From NCBI GenBank assembly GCA_947462335.1, contig OX381720.1, positions 61,153,946-61,217,945 on the forward strand: a DNA stretch of 64,000 nt, read 5' to 3'. Below are positions 38,632 to 53,000 of the stretch, one piece after another. The translations under genes and the position numbers were made by a program. The notes beneath the pieces are model-generated. The model searched no databases. It was not told the DNA's origin and worked only from the letters and a program-made list of their open reading frames with translations. Numbering within the stretch: position 1 is the first letter of the stretch; each line of letters begins with the position of its first letter. The stretch comes from Harmothoe impar (lineage: Eukaryota; Annelida; Polychaeta; Phyllodocida; Polynoidae).

Positions 38632-41600
38632 GCAGATGGTGAATAATGCCAAAGGAAGGATAGCAAATTGAAACTGAAATATATGCAGTGTGTGGTTAGA
38701 TGTAGGAAGAATGCGGGACACTGACAGAAGAAGTAGGGAAGAAATTGTTATAGGCAGTGGCTATAGGCTGGCAGCAGGGTGGAAGGAAAAGGAAAATAGT
38801 TGTTGTTGTTGGAAAAATGTATTGGCCAAGTAATGTACCGTACACATACTTTTTCATTGTATAGCCAGAAGGGACTCTGTTTTCAGAACAGAACGGATAG
38901 AATATTGTCAATATAATTAGCTCAACATGCTCAGTAAAATAAGCTCTTCCTTCACAGATATAATTTTGCATTTGACAAATACTGTGTAAGGATGATGAGA
39001 TGCCTCTGCTGTAGGCTTGACTCCATCAGAGACTACTTTCATACATCAATTTGTGCATCAGAATGTTCCCTCCCTCCCACCCTATCCCCAGATCAAAGCT
39101 GCCTCTGTAAGAATCTCTGAGCCACTCAAATCAAACCCCACCTGGCCCTGCCCATTCAGACAGGTCTCAGACCACCATCTCTTTTTGCTTTTATACCAGT
39201 CTCTTTCTTATCTTCATCAAGAGGTGGGGTCGGGATGGGATCATAGTCACAGACAAGTAGGCTGCCATCTCTGATGGTTTAAGATAAGAAGCAGTGCTGC
39301 ATCTGATGAGGATTTGGTGGGATGAGATGGTGGCATGATTGGGCACTCTTTGATATCTCTGACTATGTGTAGCTATTTCCTGCAGACATCTTATTTCTGT
39401 ATGATCAGTATATATAATTTTGAAGTTTTTAGTTGTGTCAATTATTACTAATTGTTATAATTGTATTCATTTGAAATGATCCTATATCCAAAAGAAAAAA
39501 AAAAGAAATCTATAGTAAAAGCCCTTAAATGGCAAATATCTTTATCTATAACATATTAGTATTTAGCAAATGAGAAGTAAAATCATGCAGCACTGTTTCT
39601 GAAAATCTTCATGGTTATTTGTTTGATCAGCAATCTCAGAATTAGATTTTCTTAGTTTTTAAGAGACTAATGCACGTCAAATTCCTTTTCGGAACCTTAA
39701 GAGGCCTTGATACCAATCTATAGCCATGAGACAAAATGAGCTATACAAGCATAGATTGTATATTGGCTGTATCTTTAGAGACAGAGGTGAACCTTAACAT
39801 TCTCCAGACGTAGGTATAAACTAGGTTAGTTTGAGGGTAGAGGGTGGTACAGCACCAGGACTGTGCTGGGAGAATGGATGAGGTTAACCCCCGTCCCCTA
39901 CATGAGCCCCAAACGTAATGCACTTTACTGCAGATTCAGCCTTCAGCCACCAGGTGGCACCACAGTCTGATGGAGCTGCTTTCAGGTATAGGCGGCAGCG
40001 GCCATGTTGTATAATGTTGATAACAGATATAAGGTCTTTTTTTGCAAGCAGTATACGTTTCATCAAGGAAAAGGCTAGGTTTTATCTTGAATAGGTTCAT
40101 GAACTGTGGCATCAATCTTTCAGATTTCCTGAAGTTTCAAGTGTTTTGTTATATGCTTTGGTGGGAACAGTCCACTGCTGAACCCATTTATCTGATTGTC
40201 AGTCGATAAAGTTTCTTGGTAAAGAAATAGGCAATATTGTAAAATCTTCTAGGCTTGTGGGTACTGTGGCAGTAAAATGTGCCCTAGTTTTATTACTTCT
40301 AAATTCTGATATTATTACAATTTCATATCTCACAAATAATGATATAGCCACCATAATCAAATGGCAAGAATAACATTTTAGTCAAATCTGTAAAACTTCT
40401 ATATATTTATATATCGATTTCTTTCGAGAAAGCTGTGGTAGCTGGGGTTCATAGTTTTTATTCCACAAAACAAATCTCTGGAACTAAACCACATTTTTGT
40501 CCCTTTCTGTACCTCCATTTGCCACCCTGGAGGCAGAATGATTCCCCCCATAGCTTACGGCCAAACTTAATCCCATATGAGAGCTTGAGACTGCCACAAT
40601 CCTACAACAATAGTTGACATTAATGTGCACACATTTTAATTCCTGGTATAGATAGGGTCTAGCTGGGACTACATTCATGTGGTCCTGGCCTTGCAGCTAC
40701 TTTGTTGCTGTTTCTTTGTTTGATGAACAATCAAACCTTCTGCACATTGACCATGTTACCATGTGTACAGAATGGCAGCTTCCAGTGAGGGACCCATCAT
40801 TGCTGACTCCACATTCCCTCTCCAGGCCCCCATCTTTCAACTGATCTTTGTTCCCTCTTTGTTTACTCTGGTGTCATTGACACAATTGGGGGCACCTTGA
40901 CTGGCTGGGAGTCAACGGCCTCCCTCGTACTGCTCCTTTATAGGATTATCCATCCATTGGTAGCTGTGTAGATAAAGCCAGCTGCCCTCTCCGGTGCCTT
41001 TATACTGCGTCTCCAGGGAGGTCGGCGTGACATGCGATCTTAAGACAAAGCTCATATTTATAATTTTATCCTAGCGATGTGACAATGTGATTAGGTCCTT
41101 TAAATGGTAAAATAGTAACATGGTGAAGTTATATCATGTCTAGTTACCACAAGTAGTAGATACAATGCTCTTGTGTGATATAACTATACCAGGAATTGTT
41201 TATTACGCATAGATCTACCTGATTCCTTGGAGGTTTTCCTGAGCCTGCGTTGTGACATCTGTTGTTGTCCTTAAAAAAGAATATCAGGTCAGCAACTTAA
41301 TGGGTCCCAGTCAAATGGCCAAGTTATTTTTAAGTACATTTGCAAAATATGGTCTAAAACCAACTCATGAGCAAACATTAAGTTTCTTTATATAGCACCA
41401 GGAGCTCATTTGGTGTGATAGGACCCTGCTCCTACATCCCCACACTAACTATAGATCCCCCTCACTGCCTGCTCACAGACTACATAAACCAGCATGGACA
41501 GAGGCACGAGTCTCCTGGGGGTAAGGCGCGGTGGATGTATTCAACGACCAAAGGGCTCTCATCATTTTTTATTACAGCGGTAGATTTTCAAAATTCAGGA

Positions 41601-42089
41601 ATTGATACGCAGGTTTAAGCTAGATGAATATGGGAAGGTATTGGGTGTTCTTAGTATGAGGCTTAGAATTCACATTCCTCATGAGCGGCTTCTAAACATG
41701 TCTGCAGCTCCTTGCACTACTTTGTGTAGATAAAAGCCCCAACATCATGACCTTTTCATGATTACAAGAACGGGTTTATGGGACAGTACCAAATCCAATC
41801 CAATATCGGGACCTGAATTTTCGGTTCTTTCAGGTGTTTATTTAAAAAAAAGAGAAACTTGAAAATGTACAGATGAAGATCAGAGATTGGTAAAAAGTTT
41901 ACTTTTTTGCTCCAAACTAATCAAAGTTGCATTAAAGAGAAATCAATATGATCTGTTCCTGTCGTGCAAATATGTGTACACTTAAACACAATGGTGTCTT
42001 CATAAACCATCCCAATGCCTCTATTACAACTTCCTATAGTCTCTACTTCTCTCCTCACTGCCTGCCTACTTGCCTTTTCACTATCAACC

Positions 42090-42575
42090 CTCTGCTGTTC
42101 TTCCCTCCCTCCCTCCCTCTTCCTCCCCCCTCCCTCCCTGCCTCCCTGCCTCCCTCCCATCTTCCTTCCCTCCCTCCCTCCCTCCCTCCCTCCCTCTCTC
42201 CCTCCCTCCCTCCCTCCCTCCCTCCCTCCCTCCCTCCCTCCCTGCCTCCCTCCCTTCTTCCCTCTCTCCCTCTCTCTCTCTCTCCCTCTACCTCCCTCCC
42301 TCCATGCCTCCCTGACTCCCTCCCTTCTTCCCTCCCTCCCTCCCGCCCGCCCCCTCCCTCCCTCTCTCCCTCTCTCTCTCCCTCCCTCCCTCCCTCCCTC
42401 CCTCCTTCCCTCCCTCCCTCCCTCTCCCTCTCCCTCTCCCTCTCCCTCTCCCTCTCCCTCTCCCTCTCCCTCTCCCTCTCCCTCTCCCTCTCCCTCTCCC
42501 TCTCCCTCTCCCTACCTCCCTACCTCCCTACCTCCCTCCCTCCCTCCCTCCCTCCCTGCTTGACCCTTTCTCTCC
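42090..42575 (+). repeat. 0.48-kb CCCT/CCCTCT polypyrimidine tract
   Basis: Nearly pure pyrimidine: CCCT units, then about 20 units of CCCTCT (42415-42510), then CCTACCTC and CCCT again. The long Pro/Ser/Leu frames across it are products of the repeat. Such mirror-repeat DNA can form triplex (H-DNA). Confidence 0.95.
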
Positions 42576-43328
42576 TTCCTTGTATATCCCCTTCACAAAG
42601 GTATGCCTCTTGGTCACTAAGCAGCTGAAGCATGGACTTACTTCCAATCAACAACAGGAAAATACGTTCTAGTAACATCTGCCAGTGACAAGCATTGAAG
42701 TCCCTCAACATGATTTAAAGGTGACTTTGTGCAAAATTGAAAACTGTCAAAAACAAGACAGATGGTTTGACAGACAGAGATAGTAGCTGGTGATGGAAAT
42801 GTCATGTGTGTGAGGAGAGGGTTAGATGGTTGGTGGGATTAGTTTGAGGTAGAGATTCTCCCGTGTTAAAGATGGGTAAGAAGCTAATTAGGGGGGGAGC
42901 AATTTTTATTTCTCAGTTCTTCAACGTATTCGTATTCATAATATCCATATAAATATGTTTGTGGCTTTTTAAATCATTCTGATACTTGTGAATGCATAAA
43001 ATATAGAAAACCAGGTCAGGAGCTCCCTTTTTCTAATAGAGTCCGGTCCCCTGCCCTATTCTGGCCATAATCTGCTCTACTTCTATGGATTTATATTCAT
43101 CAGAATGATTTAGAAAGTTAATAAAATATTTAATATGGACATTGTGAACACAAATACATTGAAACACTGAAAAATAAAATTTGAACCCAAATAAGCATTT
43201 AACCCATCTTTAAAGTGTGTGTTAGTGGGGGGATAGTAGACAGGGAGGGGGTGTCGTTTGTATCGACAAGGTAAAACCAGTGCCTATAATAGGGTAATCC
43301 CTGCTGGATGTTCTGGGATGTGGATGCC

Positions 43329-43409
43329 TCAGATAATTGGTCCATGTTCAAAGGACAGCGGATAGAGGGGCAACTCATAGGTAGCTGCCTTGCTTTTTTT
43401 ATTGGCCAT
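43329..43409 (-). pseudogene. Copy C version of the conserved ATG block, stopped after 26 codons
   Basis: The frame opens MANKKSKAATYELPLYPLSF and ends at a TGA where copy A has CGA. Downstream nucleotide similarity continues past the stop. CRE palindrome at 43434-43441. The amino-acid changes relative to copy A are numerous for the length, so selection on the peptide is doubtful. Confidence 0.2.
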
Positions 43410-43973
43410 GGTCAAAGAAGCCTAGACAGGGTTTGACGTCACACACAGCACTATTTACTAATCACACTCAAGTATGGACTTTGGTTGGGTTATAAGAGAA
43501 GACTGAAACTTGGAGGGTAAAGGGTTGGGGATTACTGTAGGAAGTGGGCTAAAAAGGGATCCGGGAATAGATAATTATTAGGAAACAAAGATATGCAGTG
43601 ATATGTTACAAAGGGAGGGCATGGAGTTGGGTTGAAGGACTGAAGGTGAAAAGAGAAGACTAGGATAAGAGTGCGTAATGGCAGAAGACTCCAGAGGGAA
43701 GGGAATAGATGCAACCTTAGCAGCAATGTGGTTAAGGAGAAAATGACTCAAAACTGAGGAAAAAAGACTTTTACACAACCAGCACTTCTTCCCTATCCGG
43801 TCCTTAATCATGACCGGCACCTTTTTGATGATCCTGCAGATATGAATACAGAGAACTATGATACATATGGAAAAGGGAAGAGTCATTGTCAGAAACTGTA
43901 TCCAAGTAGTGCAACTGTATGCAAGCAGTGCAACTGTATACAAGTGGCGTTTAGTGTAAAGAGAGAGGAGCTA

Positions 43974-44167
43974 CACTCTAAGAACAGTGTGTTAAGTTTC
44001 CACACTTATCAACACGCCTTTCTGCAGCTACTTTTAACTCACATTTTGTTGTAACACACTACCCACTGCAAACTCTTTGCCAAAAGTGTGTTGATCTCAA
44101 AGGTGTGTTGCAAATATGTGTGTGTAACTCGTTATGCATCTTCCTGCAACACATTGTTCTTAGAGTG
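43974..44167. mobile_element. 194-bp MITE with CACTCTAAGAAC termini
   Basis: The ends CACTCTAAGAACAGTGTGTT and CAACACATTGTTCTTAGAGTG are inverted repeats, flanked by TA on both sides (43972-43973 and 44168-44169). The interior has further GTGTGTT/AACACA inverted pairs. TA duplication suggests Tc1/mariner. Non-coding. Confidence 0.75.
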
Positions 44168-44865
44168 TAATGTGGAAGGCACAGAGATGGGTCAGCAGGA
44201 CACACAAATCACAATAAAACTAATGTCATTGTGTTTTTTAGCTGACAATGACTCGAGAATAAATTCTTTTTGATCAGGTTTCATCAATAGTAATCAAAAG
44301 TTGTAGGAAACAACTGCTTTCATACAAAAACCAACATGAGCTGTGAGCTGTGAATATTTAATTTCTTTAGACATGAGTATGAGACTTTCAAGGAACTATT
44401 GTTAATGGAACATAACTGACTCGACATACTTCTTTTTAACTACAAGAATTCAAAAATCGATATTACCACAAGCATCAGTGTTCCTACTTTGAGTTCATTG
44501 AAAATGTATAGAGTTCATTGAGTATTGAGTTCATTGAAAATGTATAGAATTACAAATTCTTTAGAAGTAGATAGCCTTTATCGATGACTTTAAGCCCACT
44601 TGTATTGAAAATGTAGACAACATCACAAACACAGTTTTGCTCTTAGAAAAGTAAGAATCAACATTAGTACTCAGAGATGGATGTGTTTTAGAAAAATAAA
44701 AGCAGTGATGGTCAAACAAATATGTCTTTGATGGACTTTTGTAGTATGAATGATCTTTGAAAGGGAGCCACTTTCAGTTTCACTATCGATTCAGCCTTGA
44801 AGCAGACACTTACTGTGCAGAAGGATAACAAAAGACATATTTGCAGCAATTGCAATCTTTCCTCA

Positions 44866-47800
44866 GTCTGCTTAAACGCATTTCTACCAGATGTGGCTAA
44901 TTGATGAAACTGTCATCAACATGGATAGCAGTCAACATGCCACAGTGGACTCTCAGTGATAAGCCTCCTAACTTTGTTCTCATTTGGTTCACTCCTCCTG
45001 CTCTCCCTGCCCTTCCAGCTCTATGCCCCTTTCTTATCATTCCTTAGAACTCACTGGCTGTTGCCCCAAGGAAGTGGGAATGAAAGTATATGCCTGTCCA
45101 TGTCAATCACTTTGATTTTAATGATGGATTTTCGTTACCTTCCCATGTGGGATTAAATATAGCTGCTGGCTACAAGAGAACCACATCAGACTTGAAATGA
45201 GAAGAGCACGGAAGCTAGAGCAATATGGTGCACAGAAGGATGCGAGGAAGACAAAGGGATTGTCCCCGTGAATCATTCATGTGGGCAGATGAAACAATGT
45301 AGTATCCTTCTCCTTAATTAGTTATTCAATGAATATACTCATTAATTAGAAAATAGGATTAATGCCATTGGTGTGCATTTGCAATTATATGTGTATTTAT
45401 ATGAGTTCTTAAAACAGTTATTTCAATTGGCAGAAATATAACTAGAAAATACACATATAAACTGATTATGCAGAAATCATGTGCCTGCCGTAATAAGTAC
45501 ACATAGTAAGAGATATCAAAGAGTGCCTAATCATGCACCATCTCATCCCACCAGATCCTCATCAGATGCAGCACTGCTTCTTATCTTAAACCATCAGAGA
45601 TGGCAGCCTACTTGTCTGTGACTATGATCCCATCCTGACCCCCACCCCTTGATGAAGATAAGAAAGAGATTGGTATAAAAGCAAAAAGAGATGGTGGTCT
45701 GAGACCTGTCTGAATGAGCAGGGCCAGGTGGGGTTTGATTTGAGTGGCTCAGAGATGCTTACAGAGCCAGCTTTGATCTGGGGATAGCGTGGGGGGGGGA
45801 GAGTATTCTGATACACAAAATGATGCATGAAATTATTCTCTGATAGACTCGAGTCTACGGCAGAGGCGTCACTCTCTATTGCACAGTCTTAGTCATAGAC
45901 AAGATTGACCGCTGGCCTAGATACTGTAAACCTATATATTTTTGCTCATATATATTTTTGCAAATTGACTACATAGTACAATTTCATGTGTACTTAAAAT
46001 CGTGGATTTTGGAATATTGTAGTAGTATTATTACTATACTGGATTAATTTTCACTCTCTACATATCTTTGCGAATTTTAAAATCCGTGAAATAAAGTATG
46101 TTTACAGTACATACATTGGCTATTGGTGATGAAAGAGAGTATTAAGAATGGCCATAGAGTGAGCAAGCCGGTCCAGCAGTCTGGGTGTACAAGGAGGGGG
46201 AGATAGACTGAGAACTGAGAAACATTGATCCATGACTGCACATTGCAGACAGAACTGCAGCAAACCCAGGTGTAGTCCTTATCCTATGCTGCATGGTAGT
46301 GACTAAAGCTAGGTAGAGCAGGATAGTAGAGTTGCAACATTTTAGTATGGTGAAAGGGTAAAGCAGTTTCCTCATTTTGAATCAATTAATCCCCCTATTA
46401 ATCCCTCAATCTAAACTCCATCCTACCATCCCTATATACATCCGGCCTCTCTATATCCTTGATTTCACTATATTTTCCCTTTGCTCATTTGCTAGCTGTG
46501 CAACGTTCCACCCTACCTCCCCATTTTACCAGTACTCTGCAGATGCTTCTTTGACCTTCACTAATAAAAAAGTGTCAAGGCAGCTACCCTCCAGCCTTTT
46601 CCTGTGAATATAGACCAATTTAATTGATAATATCCACATTCCCGAACATCCAGCAGCGATTACCCTATTATAGGCACCAGTTTTACCCTGTCAATACACG
46701 GAGAGTCTGTGCTATCCCCCTCCCCCCTCCCCCACACACACTATTCCATAACACCAGCAGCTCTAGATAGGTATTTCTGTCAATCCAACCTTTAGTTCAA
46801 CCTTCAGATGACTCCTAACATCCACACCTATCATCTGCAGATGTTACTGAGACAGATTTTTCTGTTGTTGATTTCAAGATGTGTAAACCGACGCCTCGGG
46901 AACTTGAGGTGGAAAGGTATTTTTCAAATAGATGGTAAAGAACCAGTATTCCTGTTTGGGATTGCAGTATCACAAATACCAACAAACAAGGAGATAGCCT
47001 TTATAAAGCATGATACTGCAATCCCAAATGCCAATACAAGCTTTATTTTAGTTTAGTCACATCGCTGATAACCCCCATTATTACCAAAAGTTTCCAAAAG
47101 AATCTATTTTTGATGTTAAATCCCTGGCCTTTTATGTTTTCATTACCGGCATTGCCATGCTGATAGCAGGCTGTGATCTCATTGGACAATACTGAAAGAG
47201 GGCATGGCCTAACTGGAATGCTGCATTCTCCTTGGTTTATATTACCAAAATGGATATGGAACGGCCCTACATCAATGGTACTAAGTTAAAATGTACTAAC
47301 CATTGTAGTTGCAAGTTTAAAGTGTAGAATAGGAGAGAGAATGTGTGGCCATGGCTAATATAACTGGAGGGTTGGATGTAGTGATAGTTTGCTTTGAGAT
47401 AAGGTGAGAGACGTGGGTAAGGGCTGGGAGAATGAAGGTTAATGAGACAGTCAGGGTGTGGAACCTTAACTGATGTGTGAAAAACCACCATCCATCTGTT
47501 TTTGCAGGGTGAGGACGAACCATATTGATTTCTCTTAAACACAACTTTAATTAGGTTGTGACAAGAATATCAAAAACTTGGTTTCAACCAATTCCTGCTC
47601 TTCATCTCTCACCTTTGCCCCTGAAGAAATTAAGTCACAAAATTACCACATTTGATTGTTTTGAGGCTTGGTTCTGACCTGATATGCTCAAAAAGATTGG
47701 TCATTGATGACTTTGGACAGCTGCATATTTCTTCTGTTGGACAGGTATCTCAAATAAAAGCTATGATTGGCTCTCCATGTACAATAGAGTGAGATGAATA

Positions 47801-50090
47801 GGTATATGCTTGAAAATATCTCCTTTACTTTTGTCCTGACAGATTTTTACATAATCTATCTATATCATTATAGTACCCTGTGCGGCTAGTCACCAGAAGC
47901 AAGTTAGTTATGATCAAACACTGGCTATTATGCACACAGACTGCATAATGCACTGCCTGTGGGGTCTTTACACTACAAATCAGTCTTTAGACTACAAATT
48001 GATACCAATTTGTTGCATAAAGACACTCCACGGGTCTTTACACTACAAATGTGACCTTAAAGCACAAATGTCTTTACGCTACAAATGTCTTTAGACCAAG
48101 TGTCTTTACGCTACAAATGTCTTTAGACCACAAATCACTTTACGCTACAAATGTCTTTAGGCTACAAACAAACTGGGGACAAAAATCTGTCAGTCTTTAC
48201 GCAACAAATCCTATAAAGTGGTCTATAATACCAAACTGATCAAAGATGAGTCAGTCTTTATGCAACATATCCTATATAGTGGTCTATATATAGTGGTCTC
48301 AGGAACCGAAAGGGGCTTGGACAGTTTGGTACCTTGGACACTTCATAGGATTTGTAGCATAACGACTGGCTGATCTTTAAGCCCTGTTTGGTACCTGAGA
48401 ACACTATATAGGATTTGTTGCGTAAATGACACCACACTGCCCTCTAAATCTAGAAATCACCAGATCTCTGACAAATGTACTACCATTTTCTGAGTGTAGA
48501 GTTTTGGATCAAATCTCATCCCTGTCACAGGTCAGGCAGGATTGAGTCATATCTTAAGGGGGAGGGGTTGAGATCGGGATCAAGTAGGGAGGTTATCGGT
48601 GGGTGTGGTGCCCCTGGAAGTGGCCTGGTGCCTCTAGATTGGCTTCATTTACATAGAGGTAGATTGGTAGTATGAGAGGTCACATCAGGAGTCCTTCTAA
48701 TCCCGGTCTTCTTGTTGAGACATGGTCAGATGAAGAACTGGTGTCAGGATGGCCATTTATGCTGTAATGGAGACAGTGAGGACACCTTTAAGCCTGTTAT
48801 TTCTAGCCCTAGCAGGGACTTGGCAGGAAGGCAGGAAGTCACGCGAAAACACATTCTATAATTTGACCACTGAGTGGAGGCACACTTACTCAGTCTGAGT
48901 AAGTGTGCCTGCACTTCTCCTTACCAATGACTGAAATTTCCTCACACACTCCCAGCCACACGGACCCTTGTGTCTGAAAAATATAGAGGAGAAGCAGGAG
49001 GGAGGCCTTTGACTCCCAGCCAGGCCTGGCCTTGGTCAAGGTGCAGATTTTTATAAATTAAGGGCGATTGCAGCTTTTACTGTATGACAGCTGGAAAAGG
49101 CCTCTCAGAGACATCAAGTTTTATCAATATTTAGTTGGTTGCTCTTTTCAATCGTCTTAGAAATGAGCATATTGAGCATGGTTTCACATTTCTAAGTTAC
49201 TTTATATAAATGTTTCTGTAAATATAAAACAGTGTATCCCTAAAGTGGTGATGATTGTTATAAGAATATGGCAGGCTGTCCTTTGTTGTGATGATTTTTT
49301 GTGGTTTGTTGATATTAAGTCTCAGGTCAGTGTCCTTAATACAAACTAAATGTCAAAGTTGTGTTTTCAGATTGTTGTCATCAATCAGGTTTGCACAACA
49401 GCACTTGGGATTGATTTGAACATCAACATTTTAGGAACAAACAACACAAAGAGAATCTGGAAATGCAATGAGACAATGATTGTCATGTACTGGATATGCG
49501 GTTGCAACCAGTAAAGGGTTATTTCACTGATCTAGTGCTGATCAGATATTAGTATTTGTACATATATTGTTATATAAGTTGTATCTCTGTCTCCTGTCCA
49601 TTTCTCTAGTCTTTTCTTCATAATATTATGAAAAAGGAGTTTGAAGGTAACATAGGAATATCTGCAGCAGCAATCATTCCTAAACAATATGTACCATAGG
49701 TGGCCTACACAGAGGGAACAATAACAAGCATTAAAATTGTTCCTTTGTACATATACATACACCCTGCAGTCCTACACAGCACACACTCACAAACACACCA
49801 CACTGTGATGATGTTTGTCATTTAGCATCGTGTGCCACCAAGGCTGGAACCATTCAGGCAGAAATGAGGAATTGTAAACATATTATCTACAAGTACCACA
49901 GAGACTTGTGTAGGCTGATGACCCCCACCCCTCATTCGTTATGTTGAGTGACACAGTGCAGGAACAGGGAGGAGGTTTATGCTTGAGTAAAGTTCTCCTC
50001 TTTTATCAAAGACATGGAGAGAGCCTCTAACTTGCAGCCATCTGTAGGAGAGTGCCACTGCCTGTTTTCATAACACAAGGTGCACCAGTC
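44866..50090 (-). repeat. Inverted host repeat unit I (about 5.2 kb)
   Basis: First of four tandem units whose landmarks occur in the reverse order and strand relative to copies A and B. It starts at the CATCAACATGGATAGCAGTCAACATG block (44913). It includes the TCAGAGATGGCAGCCTACTT block (45594) and the ATTACCCTATTATAGGCACC block (46661), and ends after the GGAACCATTCAGGCAGAAAT block (49846). Short ORFs (under 95 codons) occur, but none looks like a gene. Confidence 0.65.
47955..48430. mobile_element. Foldback-type element built of GTCTTTACGCTACAAAT repeats
   Basis: About eight direct copies of a 16-17-bp motif (GTCTTTACGCTACAAAT and variants) lie at the left (47965-48215). Inverted copies (ATTTGTTGCGTAAA, GGATTTGTAGCATAACG) lie at the right (48340-48430). 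Two AGTGGTCTATA units lie between. This arrangement of subterminal repeats in both orientations is typical of non-autonomous DNA elements. It is missing from unit II. Superfamily unknown. Confidence 0.55.
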
Positions 50091-53000
50091 TGCTTAAACT
50101 CATTTCTACCAGACTTGTCTAATTGATAAGACTGTCATCAACATGGACAACAGTCAACATGCCGCAGTGGTCTCTCGGTGATAAGCCTCCTAACTTTGTT
50201 CTCATTGAGTCCACTCCTCTTCATTTCCCTGCCCTTCCAGCTCTCTGCCCCTTTCTTATTGTTCCTTAGAATTCACTGACTGTTGCCCCAAGCAAGATTA
50301 TATCTAAAGTGGGAATTGAAGTATGTGCCTGTTCATGTCAATCACTTTGATTTTAATGATGGATTTTCTTTACCTTCCCATGTGGGATTAAATATAGCTG
50401 CTGGCTACAAGAGAACCACATCAGACTTGAAATGAGAAGAGCACAGAAGCTAGAGCAATATGCTGCACAGGAGGATGCGAGGAAGACAAAGGGATTGTCC
50501 CCGTGAATCATTCATGTGGGCAGATGAAACAATGTAGTATCCTTCTCCTTAATTCGTTATTCAATGAATATACTCATTAATTAGAAAATAGGATTAATGC
50601 CATTGGTGTGCATTTGCAATTATATGTGTATTTATATGAGTTCTTAAAACAGTTATTTCAATAAGCACAAATATATAATTAGAAATTCCACATACTAGCA
50701 GGATTCAGATATCAGGTGTCTGCCGGAAATAAATACACATAGTCAGAGATATCAAAGAGTGCCTAATCACGCACCATCTCATCCTACCAGATCCTCATCA
50801 GATACAGCCACTTCTTCTTATCTAAAAACATCAGAGATGGCAGCCTACTTGTCTGTGACTATGATCCCATCCTGACCCCCACCCCTTGATGAAGATAAGA
50901 AAGAGATTGGTATAAAAGCAAAAAGAGATGGTGGTCTGAGACCTGTCTGAATGAGCAGGGCCAGGTGGGGTTTGATTTGAGTGGCTCAGAGATGCTTACA
51001 GAGCCAGTTTTGATCTGGGGATAGCGTGGGGGGGGGGAGAGTATTCTGATACACAAAATGATGCATGAAATTATTCTCTGATAGACTCGAGTCTACGGCA
51101 GAGGCGTCACTCTCTATTGCACAGTCTTAGTCATAGACAAGATTGACCGCTGGCCTAGATACTGTAAACCTATATATTTTTGCTCATATATATTTTTGCA
51201 AATTGACTACATAGTACAATTTCATGTGTACTTAAAATCGTGGATTTTGGAATATTGTAGTAGTATTATTACTATACTGGATTAATTTTCACTCTCTACA
51301 TATCTTTGCGAATTTTAAAATCCGTGAAATAAAGTATGTTTACAGTACATACATTGGCTATTGGTGATGAAAGAGAGTATTAAGAATGGCCATAGAGTGA
51401 GCAAGCCGGTCCAGCAGTCTGGGTGTACAAGGAGGGGGAGATAGACTGAGAACTGAGAAACATTGATCCATGACTGCACATTGCAGACAGAACTGCAGCA
51501 AACCCAGGTGTAGTCCTTATCCTATGCTGCATGGTAGTGACTAAAGCTAGGTAGAGCAGGATAGTAGAGTTGCAACATTTTAGTATGGTGAAAGGGTAAA
51601 GCAGTTTCCTCATTTTGAATCAATTAATCCCCCTATTAATCCCTCAATCTAAACTCCATCCTACCATCCCTATATACATCCGGCCTCTCTATATCCTTGA
51701 TTTCACTATATTTTCCCTTTGCTCATTTGCTAGCTGTGCAACGTTCCACCCTACCTCCCCATTTTACCAGTACTCTGCAGATGCTTCTTTGACCTTTACT
51801 AATAAAAAAGTGTCAAGGCAGCTTACCTCCAGCCTTTTCCTGTGAATATAGACCAATTTAATTGATAATATCCACATTCCCGAACATCCAGCAGCGATTA
51901 CCCTATTATAGGCACCAGTTTTACCCTGTCAATACACGGAGAGTCTGTGCTATCCCCCTCCCCCCTCCCCCACACACACTATTCCATAACACCAGCAGCT
52001 CTAGATAGGTATTTCTGTCAATCCAACCTTTAGTTCAACCTTCAGATGACTCCTAACATCCACACCTTTCATCTGCAGATGTTACTGAGACAGATTTTTC
52101 TGTTGTTGATTTCAAGATGTGTAAACCGACGCCTCAGGAGCTTGAAGTGGAAAGGTATTTTTCAAATAGATGGTAAAGAATGAGTATTCCTGTTTGGGAT
52201 TGCAGTATCACAAATACCAACAAACAAGGAGATAGCCTTTATAAAGCATGATACTGCAATCCCAAATGCCAATACAAGCTTTATTTTAGTTTAGTCACAC
52301 CGCTGATAACCCCCATTATTACCAAAAGAATCTATTTATTCATGAACACATGAATAGCCTTGACCCAGTGATTCAACTTTTGTTTATTTGTTAAATCGCC
52401 AAGTTTTGATGTTAAATCGCTGGGCTTTTATGTTTTCATTACCGGCATTACCATGCTGATAGCAGGCTGTGATCTAATTGGACAATACTGAAAGAGGGCA
52501 TGGCCTAACTGGAATGCTGCATTCTCCTTGGTTTCAATAACCAACATGGATACAGCACGGCCCTACATCAATGGCACTATAGTTAAAATGTACTAACCAT
52601 TGTAGTTGCACGTTTAAAGTGTAGAATAGGAGAGAGAAGTGGCCATGGCTAATATAACTGGAGGGTTGGATGTAGTGATAGGTTGCTTGGACATAAGGTG
52701 AAAGATGTGGGCAGCAGCAATCATTCCTAAACAATATGTACCATAGGTGGCCTACACATCGGGAAAAATAACAAGCATTTAAATGGTTCCTATGTATACA
52801 TACATACATACACCCTGCAGTCATACACAGCACACACTCACAAACACACCACAGTACTGTGATGATCGTTATCATATAGCATTGTGTGCCACCAAGGCTG
52901 GAACCATTCAGGCAGAAATGAGAAATTGTAAACATATTATCTGTCGTTGTTGATATTTTTATCGGCATACTAAAAATGTTACATGGGAACTTTTTCATTT

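Larger units (their letters stand above)
17761..39981 (+). repeat. Copy B of the duplicated host segment, interrupted by the Polinton
   Basis: Collinear with copy A at an initial offset of 15470 bp. The host part is 17761-28106 plus 38638-39981; the Polinton and its second GCAGAT lie between. Relative to A it carries extra inserts at 17998-19491, 21839-22120 and 25094-25459, and an internal duplication at about 26365-27360. It lacks A's inserts at 8159 and 8507. It also lacks A's 11380-12160 interval. No host gene is recognised in it. Confidence 0.85.
40400..43520 (+). repeat. Partial, diverged copy C of the host repeat
   Basis: Landmarks in the same order and orientation as copy A: the GGCTGGGAGTCAACGGCCTC block (40908; compare 9896), TTTGGTGTGATAGGACCCTG (41409; compare 10745), GGTAAGGCGCGGTGGAT (41519; compare 10864) and the CRE/ATG block (43270-43441; compare 11930-12100). 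It is strongly diverged and carries the polypyrimidine tract. No gene seen. Confidence 0.6.

Noticed and set aside
41948..42628. Pro/Ser/Leu frames of 182 and 226 codons
   Set aside because: Products of the CCCT/CCCTCT tract.
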